Assembly (NCBI RefSeq): GCF_000969605.1
Contig: NZ_JZUE01000008.1
Location: forward strand, 62,001-126,000
Length of the DNA stretch: 64,000 nucleotides
DNA from: Aquincola tertiaricarbonis
GTDB lineage: Bacteria; Pseudomonadota; Gammaproteobacteria; Burkholderiales; Burkholderiaceae_C
Direction: 5' to 3'
Below, in pieces: positions 29,247 to 38,218 of this stretch. The notes below the pieces were generated by a model. That model did no database searches, was not told where the DNA came from, and worked only from the letters and a program-made list of their open reading frames with translations. The first letter of the stretch is position 1. Each line of letters starts with the position of its first letter. The position numbers and the translations under genes are program-made.

Positions 29247-29437
29247 TTCAGGAGAGCGCATGCCACCACCGGCATGCCGCCGAAGGCGCAACCTCCCATG
29301 CACGCTCAGGCACCGTACTGGATCTGTCGATTGGCCGACGCTGGAGAGTGAAGCCCGCCACGGGCTTCCACCGAAGGAGCAAGGCGCCATGCCCGTGAGG
29401 GGCCGGCGCTGAATCTCTCAGGTACCGAGGACAGCGG
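29247..29437 (+). ncRNA. Tandem glycine riboswitch
   Basis: Two consecutive glycine aptamers upstream of dadA. Aptamer 1 shows GGAGAGCGC (29251-29259), GCCGAAGGCGCAA-type core near 29279-29291 and CTCAGGCACCGTACTG (29306-29321). Aptamer 2 shows CTGGAGAG (29341-29348), CACCGAAGGAGCAA (29369-29382) and CTCTCAGGTACCGAGGACAG (29415-29434). These are the conserved core strings of the family. The 3' strand of aptamer 2, CTCTCAGG (29415-29422), is fully complementary to CCTGAGAG at 29486-29493, which contains the dadA ribosome-binding site. This suggests a translational on-switch: glycine binding keeps CTCTCAGG in the P1 helix and frees the site. Confidence 0.95.
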
Positions 29438-29500
29438 GAGCGGCACGAGCGCGGATGCGTTCGTCCCTTCCATGACTGTTCGTTTCCTGAGAGTACTTCC

Positions 29501-30793
29501 ATGAAAGTCATCGTTCTCGGCGCCGGCGTGACCGGCGTGACCTCGGCGTGGTTCCTGCAGCAGGCCGGCCACGACGTCACCCTGATCGACCGCCAGCCCG
29601 GCGCCGGCCTGGAAACCAGCTTCGCCAATGGCGGGCAGATCTCGGTCTCGCATGCCGAGCCCTGGGCCAATCCCGGCGCGCCGCTGAAGGTGCTGAAGTG
29701 GCTGGCGCGCGAGGATGCGCCGCTGCTCTTCCGCCTGCGGCCCGATGCGCAGCAGTGGCTGTGGGCCCTGCAGTTCCTGCGCGAATGCACGCCGGCACGC
29801 ACCCGCCACAACATCCGGCAGATCGTCAACCTGGGCCTGTACAGCCGCAGCACGCTGCAGCAGCTGCGCGCGCAGCTGGACATCCCGTACGACCACCTCA
29901 CAAAGGGCATCCTGCACTTCTACACCAGCCAGCAGGAGTTCGATGCCGCACAGGAGCCGGCCCGCGTGATGCGCGAGCATGGCTGCGAGCTGGACATGAA
30001 GACGGCCGACGAATGCGTGCAGATCGAGCCCGCGCTGGCCCAGTGCCGCGACCGCATCGTCGGCGGCAGCATGACGCCCAGCGACGAATCGGGCGACGCC
30101 CACGCCTTCACGCAGGTGCTGGCGCGGCATGCGCAGGCGGCCGGGGTGCGCTTCCTCACCGACACCCGCATCGTCGGCATCGAGCGCGAGGGCGACCGGC
30201 TGGCCGCGGTGCAGGTGGCCGATGCCGACGGCGGGGTGCGCCGCGAGGCAGCCGACAGCTTCGTGCTGTGCATGGGCTCGTTCAGCGCGGCCTTCGCGCG
30301 GCAGCTCGGCATCACGCTGCGCATCTATCCGGCCAAGGGCTACTCGGTCACGTTGCCGGTGATCGACCCGGCGAACTCGTACAACGTCTCGCTGACCGAC
30401 GACGAGTACAAGCTGGTGTTCTCCCGCCTGGGCGACCGGCTGCGCATCGCCGGCACGGCCGAGCTCAACGGCTACGACACCTCGCTGAACCTGGTGCGCT
30501 GCGAAGCCATCGTGCGCCGCACCCGCGAGCTGTTCCCGCAGATGACGGACGGCCAGGGCGCCCGCTACTGGACCGGGCTGCGGCCGGCCACGCCGTCCAA
30601 CGTGCCCTACATCGGCCGCTCGAGGATCGGCAACCTGTTCCTCAACACCGGGCATGGCACGCTGGGCTGGACGCATTCCTGCGGCTCCGGCCGTGCCATC
30701 GCCGACATCGTGAGCGGCCGCGTGCCGGAGCTGGACTTCGCCTTCTGCGGCCTGCCGCAGGCGGCGCCGGCCGGGCGGCTGGCCGCCGCGTAA
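29501..30793 (+). CDS. dadA: D-amino acid dehydrogenase family FAD oxidoreductase
   Basis: An FAD enzyme of the DadA/glycine-oxidase group, 430 residues, which oxidises D-amino acids (or glycine) to oxo acids and passes electrons to the respiratory chain. The N-terminal dinucleotide fold is VIVLGAGVTGVTSAWFL (residues 3-19). Other family blocks are FANGGQISVSHAEPWANP, GYDTSLNLVR and the C-terminal NTGHGTLGWTHSCGSGRAIAD. The membrane-associated behaviour known from DadA is expected. It is under a tandem glycine riboswitch, so glycine itself or a metabolite equilibrating with it is a candidate substrate. No alanine racemase gene follows. Confidence 0.92.
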   Translation: MKVIVLGAGVTGVTSAWFLQQAGHDVTLIDRQPGAGLETSFANGGQISVSHAEPWANPGAPLKVLKWLAREDAPLLFRLRPDAQQWLWALQFLRECTPARTRHNIRQIVNLGLYSRSTLQQLRAQLDIPYDHLTKGILHFYTSQQEFDAAQEPARVMREHGCELDMKTADECVQIEPALAQCRDRIVGGSMTPSDESGDAHAFTQVLARHAQAAGVRFLTDTRIVGIEREGDRLAAVQVADADGGVRREAADSFVLCMGSFSAAFARQLGITLRIYPAKGYSVTLPVIDPANSYNVSLTDDEYKLVFSRLGDRLRIAGTAELNGYDTSLNLVRCEAIVRRTRELFPQMTDGQGARYWTGLRPATPSNVPYIGRSRIGNLFLNTGHGTLGWTHSCGSGRAIADIVSGRVPELDFAFCGLPQAAPAGRLAAA

Positions 30794-30797
30794 GGCT

Positions 30798-32024
30798 TCA
30801 GCTGGACACGGGCCGGGCCAGCCGCCGGTAGGCCAGCAGCGCCAGGCCGCCGGCCACCGCCATGGCCAGGCCCATCGGGCGGGCGCTGCCGTCGTTCATC
30901 AGGCCGACCGCCGCGCCGCTGGCGCTGGCCAGCGTGAACTGCAGCGTGCCCATCAGCGCCGATGCGCTACCGGCCTGGTGGCCCTGGTGGGCCAGTGCCC
31001 CGGCGGCTGCATTGGCGCCGACGAAGCCCAGCGATGCCACGAACACGAACAGCCCCAGCAACGTGCCCGGCAGCGCCAGGGCCGGCCATGCCGGCGTGAG
31101 CAGCGCCACCGCCAGCAGGCCAGCACCGGCAACCGCAGCCACGGCAAGCGCGGCTTGCAGCAGCGTGCCCGCGTCATGCTGCTTGAGCAGCCGGTGGTTG
31201 AGCTGCGCCGCGGCCACCAGGCCCAGCGCATTGGCGCCGAACACCAACCCGTAGGCCTGCGGCGAGAGCCCGTGCAGCTCGATCAGCACGAAGGGCGAGG
31301 CCGCGATGTACGCGAACATGCCGGCATTGGCCAGGCCGGTGGCCAGCGCATGGCCCAGGAAGCGGCGGTCCCGCAGCAGCCCGGCGTAGGTGCGCAGCGC
31401 CTTCAGCGGCGAGGTGTCGCGGCGCTGCGCGGCCGGCAGCGATTCGGGCAGCGCCAGCCACGAGGCCAGCAGCCCGGCCACGCCGCAGGCCGCCAGGATC
31501 CAGAACACCAGGCGCCAGCCGCCCAGGCCCAGCACCGCCGAGCCAGCCAGTGGCGCCAGCATCGGCGCAAGGCCCATCACCAGCATCAGCCGCGACAGCA
31601 CGCGGGCGGAGGTCTGCGGATCGAACCGGTCGCGCACCATGGCCATGGGCACCACGATGCACACGCAGCCGCCCAGCGCCTGCAGCAAGCGCAGCGCGGT
31701 GAGCATGGCCACGCCTTCGGCCAGTGCACAGCCGATGGAGGCCAGCAGGTACAGCGCCAGCCCGGCATACAGCGGCGGCTTGCGGCCGAAGCGGTCGGCC
31801 AGCGGCCCGTGGAAGGCCTGGCCCAGCGCCATGCCCAGGAAGTAGGCGGCCAGCGTGTACTGCACCTGGCCGGCGGAGACGCCCAGCTCCGCGGCGATGG
31901 CCGGGAAGGCGGGCAGGTACATGTCGATGGACAGCGGCGCGAAAGCCGCCAGGCCGCCGAGCACCAGGATGAGCGAGAGCGGCGCGCGGGCCGCCGGCAG
32001 CGCGGCTGCGGAAGAGATGGTCAT
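30798..32024 (-). CDS. Bcr/CflA family drug-resistance MFS transporter
   Basis: A 408-residue major facilitator protein with 12 predicted transmembrane helices, a proton-driven efflux pump of the bicyclomycin/chloramphenicol type. The typical start LGGLAAFAPLSIDMYLPAFPAIA and the loop LADRFGRKPPLYAGL (motif A) are present. The start at 32024 fits the family; the frame extends upstream through the operator without conservation. It diverges from a MarR gene, with a near-perfect palindrome between them, so it is probably repressed by that regulator. Confidence 0.92.
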   Translation of the reverse strand: MTISSAAALPAARAPLSLILVLGGLAAFAPLSIDMYLPAFPAIAAELGVSAGQVQYTLAAYFLGMALGQAFHGPLADRFGRKPPLYAGLALYLLASIGCALAEGVAMLTALRLLQALGGCVCIVVPMAMVRDRFDPQTSARVLSRLMLVMGLAPMLAPLAGSAVLGLGGWRLVFWILAACGVAGLLASWLALPESLPAAQRRDTSPLKALRTYAGLLRDRRFLGHALATGLANAGMFAYIAASPFVLIELHGLSPQAYGLVFGANALGLVAAAQLNHRLLKQHDAGTLLQAALAVAAVAGAGLLAVALLTPAWPALALPGTLLGLFVFVASLGFVGANAAAGALAHQGHQAGSASALMGTLQFTLASASGAAVGLMNDGSARPMGLAMAVAGGLALLAYRRLARPVSS

Positions 32025-32043
32025 GCCGGCACTATACGGCCAG

Positions 32044-32064
32044 TTGGTTGATTCAATCAACCAA
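32044..32064. promoter_or_regulatory. MarR operator palindrome
   Basis: A 21-bp palindrome with perfect 10-bp arms, TTGGTTGATT (32044-32053) and AATCAACCAA (32055-32064), around one central C. It lies 20 bp before the efflux gene start and 52 bp before the MarR start. Arms of the TTG-N-TTGATT type are typical of MarR sites. Confidence 0.85.
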
Positions 32065-32115
32065 TTCGCCGATATGATGGAGGCGTCCGTGGCGACGCAA
32101 CAAGATGGAGACAAG

Positions 32116-32562
32116 ATGCCCGCAGTACGCACCGAGGACGACCTGCTGCAGCCCGTGATCACCGTGTTCAACGGCTACCGCGGCTGGATGCAGCAGGCAC
32201 TGGACGAGCAGGCGATTCCGGCCAGCCCGCTGGACATGTGGCTGCTGTCCATCGTGGCCGAAGGCGATGGCGTGTCGCAGCAGCAGCTGGTGCAGGCCAC
32301 CGGGCGCGACAAGGCCCAGGTCACCCGCATGGCCGCGCGGCTGGTGCAGGCCGGCCTGCTGGCGCGCGAGCCCGACGCGCAGGACGGCCGCCGCTGGCGC
32401 CTCACCCTCACCGAGGAGGGCAAGGCCGCCCACCGGCACATGGGCCGGCAGCGCAAGCGCCTGGCCGCGCTGCTGGCGGCCGACCTCAGCGCAGAGGAGC
32501 AGGCCACGCTGGCGCGGTTGCTGGGCCGCATGAGCGCGCGGCTGCCCGGCGCGGGCGGCTGA
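32116..32562 (+). CDS. MarR family transcriptional regulator
   Basis: A 148-residue winged-helix regulator. I start it at ATG 32116, with a TGGAG site five bases upstream; an ATG at 32074 would add 14 residues but has no ribosome-binding site. The recognition region is VSQQQLVQATGRDKAQVTRMAARLVQAGLLAREPDAQDGRRWRL (about 53-96), and the wing carries the usual D-x-R-R/W pattern. It diverges from the Bcr/CflA pump across a palindromic operator, the classic arrangement of a repressor with its pump. The ligand is unknown. Confidence 0.9.
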   Translation: MPAVRTEDDLLQPVITVFNGYRGWMQQALDEQAIPASPLDMWLLSIVAEGDGVSQQQLVQATGRDKAQVTRMAARLVQAGLLAREPDAQDGRRWRLTLTEEGKAAHRHMGRQRKRLAALLAADLSAEEQATLARLLGRMSARLPGAGG

Positions 32563-32613
32563 AGCGCGCGCGGGTCTTACAGTGGCGTTTTGCCCCTGTT
32601 CAGGACCTGCTGC

Positions 32614-33369
32614 ATGACCACCACCACCGTTCTCGTCACCGGCGCCAGCGCCGGCTTCGGACTTGCCATCGCCGAACGTTTCCTGGCCGATGGCGCCCGC
32701 GTGATCGCCGCCGCGCGCCGCGCCGACCGGCTGCAGGCGCTGGCCGACAGGCACCCCGGCCGCGTGCTGCCGCTGGCGCTGGACGTCACCGACCGCCCGG
32801 CCGCCGCCGCCGCGCTGGCCGCGCTGCCGGCCGACTTCGCGCAGGTGGACGTGCTGGTGAACAACGCTGGCCTGGCCCTGGGCCTGGCACCCGCCCACCA
32901 GGCCGACCTGGACGACTGGGAACGCATGATCGCCACCAACTGCGCCGGGCTGGTGAACGTCACCCGCGCCATCGTGCCGGGCATGGTGTCGCGTGGCCGC
33001 GGCTCCATCATCAACATCGGCTCCATCGCCGGCGAGGTGCCTTACCCCGGCGGCAACGTGTACGGCGCCACCAAGGCCTTCGTGCACCAGTTCACCCACA
33101 ACCTGAACGCGGACCTGATCGGCACAGGCGTGCGGGCCACCTGCGTGGAACCGGGCCTGGTGGGCGGCACCGAGTTCTCGAACGTGCGCTTCCATGGCGA
33201 CGACCAGAAGGCCGCCAGCGTGTATGCCGGCACCCAGCCGCTGACGGCCGAGGACATCGCCGACACGGTGCACTGGCTGGCCATGCGGCCGGCGCACGTG
33301 ACCATCAACGCCATCTCGATGATGCCCAACTGCCAGTCGTTCGGGCCGCTGCAGATCCGCCGCAGCTGA
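32614..33369 (+). CDS. SDR family NADP-dependent dehydrogenase (YdfG-like)
   Basis: A 251-residue short-chain dehydrogenase. The nucleotide loop is VTGASAGFG (residues 8-16), an Arg pair after strand 2 (AAARRADR) points to NADP, and the catalytic residues are Ser137, Tyr150 and Lys154 (VYGATKAF). The sequence is closest to YdfG-type 3-hydroxy acid or serine dehydrogenases (ATCVEPGLVGGTEFSNVRFHGD). The ATG at 32614 is chosen, since the eight upstream residues are unconserved. It lies 52 bp after the MarR gene and may be read through with it. Confidence 0.9.
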   Translation: MTTTTVLVTGASAGFGLAIAERFLADGARVIAAARRADRLQALADRHPGRVLPLALDVTDRPAAAAALAALPADFAQVDVLVNNAGLALGLAPAHQADLDDWERMIATNCAGLVNVTRAIVPGMVSRGRGSIINIGSIAGEVPYPGGNVYGATKAFVHQFTHNLNADLIGTGVRATCVEPGLVGGTEFSNVRFHGDDQKAASVYAGTQPLTAEDIADTVHWLAMRPAHVTINAISMMPNCQSFGPLQIRRS

Positions 33370-33458
33370 GGCGCGCGGGGCGTTCATGGCCCCACCGGCG
33401 TGGCGGGGAACGCCGGTTGCCACAATCCTGGCATCCGCTTCCAACACGCCACAACAAG

Positions 33459-34691
33459 ATGACACAGCGCCTTTCCGTCGCCAAGGACAAGCTCAAGTTC
33501 GTGCTGCTCGAGGGCATCCACGCCACCGCGGTGGATGCGCTGCAGGCCGACGGCTACACCCAGATCGTCACCTCGCCCAAGGCCTTGACCGGCGACGCGC
33601 TGGTCGAAGCCATCCGCGACGCGCACTTCCTGGGCATCCGCTCGCGCACGCAGCTCACGGCCGAGGTGCTGAAGCAGGCGCCCAAGCTGGCGGCGGTGGG
33701 CTGCTTCTGCATCGGCACCAACCAGGTCGACCTGGATGCCGCGATGCACCTGGGCATCCCGGTGTTCAACGCGCCGTTCAGCAACACCCGCAGCGTGGCC
33801 GAGCTGGTGCTGGCCGAGGTCATCATGCTGATGCGCGGCATTCCCCAGAAAAACGCGCAGCAGCACCGCGGCGGCTGGGACAAGAGCGCCGCCGGCTCCT
33901 ACGAGGTGCGCGGCAAGACGCTGGGCATCGTGGGCTACGGCCACATCGGCACGCAGATCGGCGTGCTGGCCGAACACGTGGGCATGCGCGTGATCTTCCA
34001 CGACATCGAGGCCAAGCTGACGCTGGGCAATGCCACGCAGGTGGCCTCGCTGGACGAGCTGCTGGCCCATGCCGACGTGGTCACGCTGCACGTGCCCGAG
34101 CTGCCTTCCACCGTGAACCTGATCGGCGCGGCGCAGCTGGCGAAGATGAAGCCGGGCGCGCACCTGATCAATGCCTCGCGCGGCACGGTGGTGGACATCG
34201 ACGCGCTGGCCGACGCGCTGGAGCACAAGCACATCGGCGGCGCGGCCATCGACGTGTTCCCGGTGGAGCCCAAGGGCAACGATGCCGTGTTCGAGTCCCC
34301 GCTCACGCGCTTCGAGAACGTGATCCTCACGCCGCACATCGGCGGCAGCACCGCCGAGGCGCAGGCGAACATCGGCCGCGAGGTGGCGGCCAAGCTCATC
34401 CGCTACAGCAACAACGGCTCCACCGTCTCGGCGGTCAACTTCCCCGAAGTGACGCTGCCCGAGCACACCGGCCGCAGCCGGCTGCTGCACATCCACCGCA
34501 ACATCCCGGGCGTGCTGGCCAGCGTGAACGAGCGCTTCTCGCAGGCGGGCGTCAACATCGCCGCGCAGTTCCTGCGCACCAACGACGACGTGGGCTACGT
34601 GGTGATCGACGTCGACAGCGCCACCAGCGATGCGGCCCTGGGCCAGCTGTGCAGCGTGCCCGGCACCATCCGCTGCCGCGTGCTGTATTGA
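33459..34691 (+). CDS. serA: D-3-phosphoglycerate dehydrogenase
   Basis: SerA oxidises 3-phosphoglycerate as the first step of serine synthesis. The product is 410 residues, matching the short E. coli-like class with one C-terminal ACT domain. The NAD fold is TLGIVGYGHIGTQIGVLAE (about 152-170). The substrate region has ATAVDALQADGY and CIGTNQVDL, the active-site block is INASRGTVVDIDAL, and the His/Glu pair lies in ILTPHIGGSTAEAQ. The ACT domain (about 338-410; HIHRNIPGVLASVNERF) probably binds serine for feedback control. The frame is open far upstream, but only the ATG at 33459 gives the family beginning. Confidence 0.96.
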   Translation: MTQRLSVAKDKLKFVLLEGIHATAVDALQADGYTQIVTSPKALTGDALVEAIRDAHFLGIRSRTQLTAEVLKQAPKLAAVGCFCIGTNQVDLDAAMHLGIPVFNAPFSNTRSVAELVLAEVIMLMRGIPQKNAQQHRGGWDKSAAGSYEVRGKTLGIVGYGHIGTQIGVLAEHVGMRVIFHDIEAKLTLGNATQVASLDELLAHADVVTLHVPELPSTVNLIGAAQLAKMKPGAHLINASRGTVVDIDALADALEHKHIGGAAIDVFPVEPKGNDAVFESPLTRFENVILTPHIGGSTAEAQANIGREVAAKLIRYSNNGSTVSAVNFPEVTLPEHTGRSRLLHIHRNIPGVLASVNERFSQAGVNIAAQFLRTNDDVGYVVIDVDSATSDAALGQLCSVPGTIRCRVLY

Positions 34692-34699
34692 GGACTGAG

Positions 34700-34735
34700 G
34701 CTCACGCGGCGCTGCCTCCCAGCGCCAGCGTGAGC
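34700..34735. terminator. Long hairpin at serA-iclR convergent junction
   Basis: GCTCACGC+GGCGCTG (34700-34714) pairs with CAGCGCC-A-GCGTGAGC (34720-34735): 15 bp with one bulged A and a 5-base loop. It begins 9 bp after the serA stop and extends into the end of the convergent IclR gene. There is no T-run on either strand, so factor-independent stopping is uncertain. Confidence 0.4.
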
Positions 34736-35424
34736 TGCCGCGCGGCCGCCAGCACGGGCGGCTGCTGCACGTCGGGCCGGTAGCGCGGCGTGGGCATGGT
34801 CAGGGTGACCGCGCCCACCAGCTCGCCCGCGGCGCCGAACACCGGCGCCGAGATGCCCGCGAGGTCGGGCGTGCGGTCGCCCGAGGCGGCGCAGAAGCCC
34901 TCTCGGCGGATCTTGTCGTAGGCCCGCTCGTCGGCGCCGCCGAAGGCCATCAGCACCCGGCCACCGGCGCCGCGCTCCAGCGGCAGCAGGTCGCCGGCGC
35001 GCGTGGGGTCGCGCAGCACCTGGGGTGAATCCACCCGGTACAGGCACAGCCGCTGGTCACCCTGCCGCACGTGGAAGGCGGCGCTCTCCTTCGTCTTGGC
35101 CACCAGCTGCTGCAGCACCGGCATCACCAGCGGCTGCAGCGAGAACGAGGCGATGTACACCGCATGCAGCCGCGCGATGCCGGCACCCAGCGCATAGCGG
35201 CCATCGGCCGTGCGCGCCACCAGCTGCGCATGCTCCAGCGAGGCCAGCAGGCGCAGCGCCGTGCTCTTGTACAGCTGGCTGCGCCCGGCCAGCTCGGCCA
35301 GCGTGAGCGCCGCTTCGCCGGCCTGGAAGCAGCCCAGCAGGGACAGCGCGCGGTCGACTGCGGCGGCCCCGCCCGGGGCGGCATCCATGTCGGCGAGAGA
35401 GGCTTGGGCAGCTTTGCGGGGCAT
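34702..35424 (-). CDS. IclR family transcriptional regulator
   Basis: A 240-residue IclR regulator. The winged helix-turn-helix spans about 22-85 (LTLAELAGRSQLYKSTALRLLASL). The effector domain contains KTKESAAFHVRQGDQRLCLYRVDSP and the DLAGISAPVFG block. It diverges from an HMG-CoA-lyase-like gene and CoA-transferase gene, and a partial inverted repeat lies between them. It probably controls that catabolic pair. The inducer would be an organic acid or CoA ester, but the sequence does not say which. Confidence 0.9.
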   Translation of the reverse strand: MPRKAAQASLADMDAAPGGAAAVDRALSLLGCFQAGEAALTLAELAGRSQLYKSTALRLLASLEHAQLVARTADGRYALGAGIARLHAVYIASFSLQPLVMPVLQQLVAKTKESAAFHVRQGDQRLCLYRVDSPQVLRDPTRAGDLLPLERGAGGRVLMAFGGADERAYDKIRREGFCAASGDRTPDLAGISAPVFGAAGELVGAVTLTMPTPRYRPDVQQPPVLAAARQLTLALGGSAA

Positions 35425-35443
35425 CGGCGTTAGAATTCTGTTG

Positions 35444-35459
35444 TACGAACAATCGTTCT
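35444..35459. promoter_or_regulatory. Possible IclR operator
   Basis: GAAC-AATC-GTTC (35447-35458) forms a short inverted repeat in the 54-bp gap between the IclR gene and the lyase gene. A wider imperfect pair TTCTGT/ACAGAA (about 35436-35441 and 35464-35469) surrounds it. The position fits an operator; the arms are short. Confidence 0.45.
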
Positions 35460-35478
35460 ATTCTACAGAACTTCCGCC

Positions 35479-36423
35479 ATGTCCTCTCCCATGTCGTCCC
35501 TGTTGATCAGCGAAGTGGGTCCGCGTGATGGCCTGCAAAGCATCCATGCGGTGATGCCCACCGCGGCCAAGCACCGCTGGATTGCCGCGCTGGCTGCGGC
35601 CGGCGTGCGCGAGATCGAGGTGGGCTCCTTCGTGCCCGCCAAGCTGCTGCCGCAGATGGCCGACGTGGGCGAGGTGGTGGCGCAGGCGCTCACGCTGCCC
35701 GGCCTGCGCGTGGCGGCGCTGGCGCCCAACTTCCGCGGTGCGCAGGCGGCCTTCGAGGCGGGCGTGCACAAGCTGACGATGCCGGTCTCGGTGACCGAGG
35801 CGCATTCGCTGGCCAACGTGCGCAAGACGCATGCGCAGATGGCCGACGAGGTGCGCAACGTGGTGGCGCTGCGCAACGAGCGCTATCCGCACATCGAGCT
35901 GGAGGCCGGCCTGTCGGTGGCCTTCGGCTGCACCATCGCCGGCGCGGTGAGCGACGACGAGACCTTGCGCGTGGCGGCCACCATGGCCGCGCTGGGCGTG
36001 GACGAGGTGGGCCTGTCCGACACCAGCGGTTATGCGCAGCCGGTGCAGGTGCGCCGCCTGTTCAACCGCCTGCACGCCGAGCTGGGTCGGCAGGCCGGCG
36101 GTGCCCACTTCCACAACACCCGCGGCCAGGGCCTGGCCAACGTGGTGGCGGCGCTGGAGGCGGGCGTCACCACCTTCGACGCCAGCCAGGGCGGCATCGG
36201 CGGCTGCCCCTATGCGCCCGGCGCCAGCGGCAACATCGTCACCGAAGACCTGGTGTGGATGCTCGAGGCGATGGGCCACGCCACCGGCATCGACATCGAC
36301 CGCCTGCTGCAGGCCCGTGCGGTGCTGCGCGAGGCGCTGCCCGACGAACCGCTGTACGGCCATGTGCCCGACGCCGGCCTGCCCAAGGGCTTCACCTACG
36401 CCGACGGCAAGGCCCCGCAATGA
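35479..36423 (+). CDS. Hydroxymethylglutaryl-CoA lyase family protein
   Basis: A 314-residue TIM-barrel lyase. HMG-CoA lyase splits HMG-CoA to acetyl-CoA and acetoacetate in leucine breakdown. The start EVGPRDGLQS (about residues 11-20) and the metal/catalytic loop GGIGGCPYAPGASGN with Cys243 match the family. The HFHNTRGQGLANV block gives the metal His residues. Because a CoA-transferase is coupled to it and the other leucine genes are absent, it could instead act on a related 3-hydroxy-3-methyl acyl-CoA. Its stop overlaps the next start (ATGA). Confidence 0.9.
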   Translation: MSSPMSSLLISEVGPRDGLQSIHAVMPTAAKHRWIAALAAAGVREIEVGSFVPAKLLPQMADVGEVVAQALTLPGLRVAALAPNFRGAQAAFEAGVHKLTMPVSVTEAHSLANVRKTHAQMADEVRNVVALRNERYPHIELEAGLSVAFGCTIAGAVSDDETLRVAATMAALGVDEVGLSDTSGYAQPVQVRRLFNRLHAELGRQAGGAHFHNTRGQGLANVVAALEAGVTTFDASQGGIGGCPYAPGASGNIVTEDLVWMLEAMGHATGIDIDRLLQARAVLREALPDEPLYGHVPDAGLPKGFTYADGKAPQ

Positions 36424-37646
36424 GCACCGGCACAGGCGCACAGCCGCTGCCGTACGAAGGCACCCGCGTCGTCGAGTTCACCCACATGGTGATGGGGCCC
36501 ACCTGCGGCCTGGTGCTGGGCGACCTGGGTGCCGAGGTCATCAAGGTGGAGCCGCTGCAGGGCGACGCCACGCGCCGGCTGGTGGGTTCGGGCGCCGGCT
36601 TCTTCTCGGTGTTCAACCGCAACAAGAAGAGCCTGGCGCTGGATGCGAAAGACCCGCGCGGCAAGGAGTTGGTGCTGCGCCTGGTGGGCACCGCCGACGT
36701 GTTCAGCGAGAACTTCAAGCCCGGCACGATGGACAAGCTGGGCTTCGGCTATGCGGCGCTGTCGCAACTCAACCCGCGGCTGGTCTACGTCAGCCACAAG
36801 GGTTTCCTGCCTGGGCCGTACGAGCACCGCACCGCGCTGGACGAGGTGGTGCAGATGATGGGCGGCCTGGCCTACATGACCGGCCCCGAAGGCCGGCCGC
36901 TGCGCGCGGGCACCAGCGTCAATGACATCATGGGCGGCATGTTCGGCGCCATCGGCGCGATGGCCGCGCTGGCCGCACGCGAGCGCACCGGCCGGGGCCA
37001 GGAGGTGCAGAGCGCGCTGTTCGAGAACAACGTGTTCCTGGTGGCGCAGCACATGATGCAGTTCGCCGTCACCGGCAAGGCGCCCGCGCCCATGCCCAGC
37101 CGCATCTCTGCCTGGGCGGTGTACGACGTGTTCACCGTGGCCGGCGGCGAACAGATTTTTTTGGCGGTGGTGAGCGACACCCAGTGGGCGCTGTTCTGCG
37201 ATGCCTTCGGCCTGCCCGCGCTGAAGACCGACCCGCGCCTGGCCAGCAACAACCTGCGCGTGGCCGCGCGCGAATGGATGCTGCCGCTGCTGCGTGAACG
37301 GATGGCCGGCCTGCACGGCGCCGACATCGCCGCCACCTTCGAGCGCCATGGCCTGCCCTACGCGCCCATCACCCGGCCGCAGGACCTGCTGGACGACCCG
37401 CACCTGCTGGCCACCGGCGGCCTGGCCCCGGTGACGGTGCCGGCCGATGCCAGCGGCGCCGGACGCGAGATCGAAACGCGCACTGCACTGCTGCCGCTGG
37501 CGCTCGACGGCCAGCGCCTGGGCGTGCGCGAGCCGCCGCCCGCGCTGGGCCAGCACACTGATGCGCTGCTGCATTCGCTGGGTTATCTCGACGGCGACAT
37601 CGCGGCTTTGCGCGAGGCCGGCGTGCTGCTGCCCGCAGGCCGCTAG
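36420..37646 (+). CDS. CaiB/BaiF family CoA transferase
   Basis: A class III CoA-transferase, 408 residues, which moves CoA between carboxylic acids through an aspartyl intermediate. The start at 36420 overlaps the lyase stop. Conserved parts are [30 protein letters not shown] (about 14-43), [15 protein letters not shown], and [12 protein letters not shown]. The catalytic Asp should lie near the [16 protein letters not shown] block (about 140-155). With the lyase it forms a two-step acid activation and cleavage route, likely controlled by the divergent IclR protein. The substrate is unknown. Confidence 0.92.
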   Translation: MSTGTGAQPLPYEGTRVVEFTHMVMGPTCGLVLGDLGAEVIKVEPLQGDATRRLVGSGAGFFSVFNRNKKSLALDAKDPRGKELVLRLVGTADVFSENFKPGTMDKLGFGYAALSQLNPRLVYVSHKGFLPGPYEHRTALDEVVQMMGGLAYMTGPEGRPLRAGTSVNDIMGGMFGAIGAMAALAARERTGRGQEVQSALFENNVFLVAQHMMQFAVTGKAPAPMPSRISAWAVYDVFTVAGGEQIFLAVVSDTQWALFCDAFGLPALKTDPRLASNNLRVAAREWMLPLLRERMAGLHGADIAATFERHGLPYAPITRPQDLLDDPHLLATGGLAPVTVPADASGAGREIETRTALLPLALDGQRLGVREPPPALGQHTDALLHSLGYLDGDIAALREAGVLLPAGR

Positions 37647-37687
37647 CATCGGCTGCATCGAAGCAGTACGCCGATGGAGACGAACAC

Positions 37688-38215
37688 ATGGCCGTGTATG
37701 AACTGGACGACCTCAAGCCCCGCATCGCCGAGACCGCCTGGGTGGCCGACAGCGCGCAGGTGATCGGCAACGTGGAGCTGGCCGAAGGCGCCAGCGTGTG
37801 GTTTGGCGCGGTGGTGCGCGGCGACAGCGCCGACACCGTGCACATCGGCCGCAACAGCAACATCCAGGAAGGCAGCGTGCTGCACTCCGACCCCGGCAAG
37901 CCGCTGACCATCGGCGAGAACGTGACCGTGGGCCACATGGTGATGCTGCACGGCTGCACCGTCGGCGACGGCTCGCTGGTGGGCATCGGCGCGGTCGTGC
38001 TCAACGGCGCGCGCATCGGCAAGCACTGCCTGGTGGGCGCCGGTTCGCTGGTGACCGAAGGCAAGGAGTTTCCTGACGGCTCGATGATCCTGGGCAGCCC
38101 GGCCAAGGCAGTGAAGGAACTGTCGCCCGAGCAGATCGCCGGCCTGCAGCGCAGCGCGCAGCACTACGTGGCCAATGCGCAGCGCTTTGCCACCAGCCTG
38201 AAGAAGGTGGGCTGA
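37688..38215 (+). CDS. Gamma-class carbonic anhydrase family protein
   Basis: A 175-residue left-handed beta-helix protein (hexapeptide repeats) of the YrdA/CaiE group. Metal-binding histidines are suggested by SVLHSDPG and [10 protein letters not shown]; the hydrophobic hexapeptide pattern runs from about 20 to 145. Members are annotated as gamma carbonic anhydrases, but many have little shown activity. The C-terminal helix ([22 protein letters not shown]) is normal. It is 42 bp after the CoA transferase and 3 bp before the next gene, so it may be part of the same transcript. Confidence 0.92.
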   Translation: MAVYELDDLKPRIAETAWVADSAQVIGNVELAEGASVWFGAVVRGDSADTVHIGRNSNIQEGSVLHSDPGKPLTIGENVTVGHMVMLHGCTVGDGSLVGIGAVVLNGARIGKHCLVGAGSLVTEGKEFPDGSMILGSPAKAVKELSPEQIAGLQRSAQHYVANAQRFATSLKKVG

Positions 38216-38218
38216 ACG

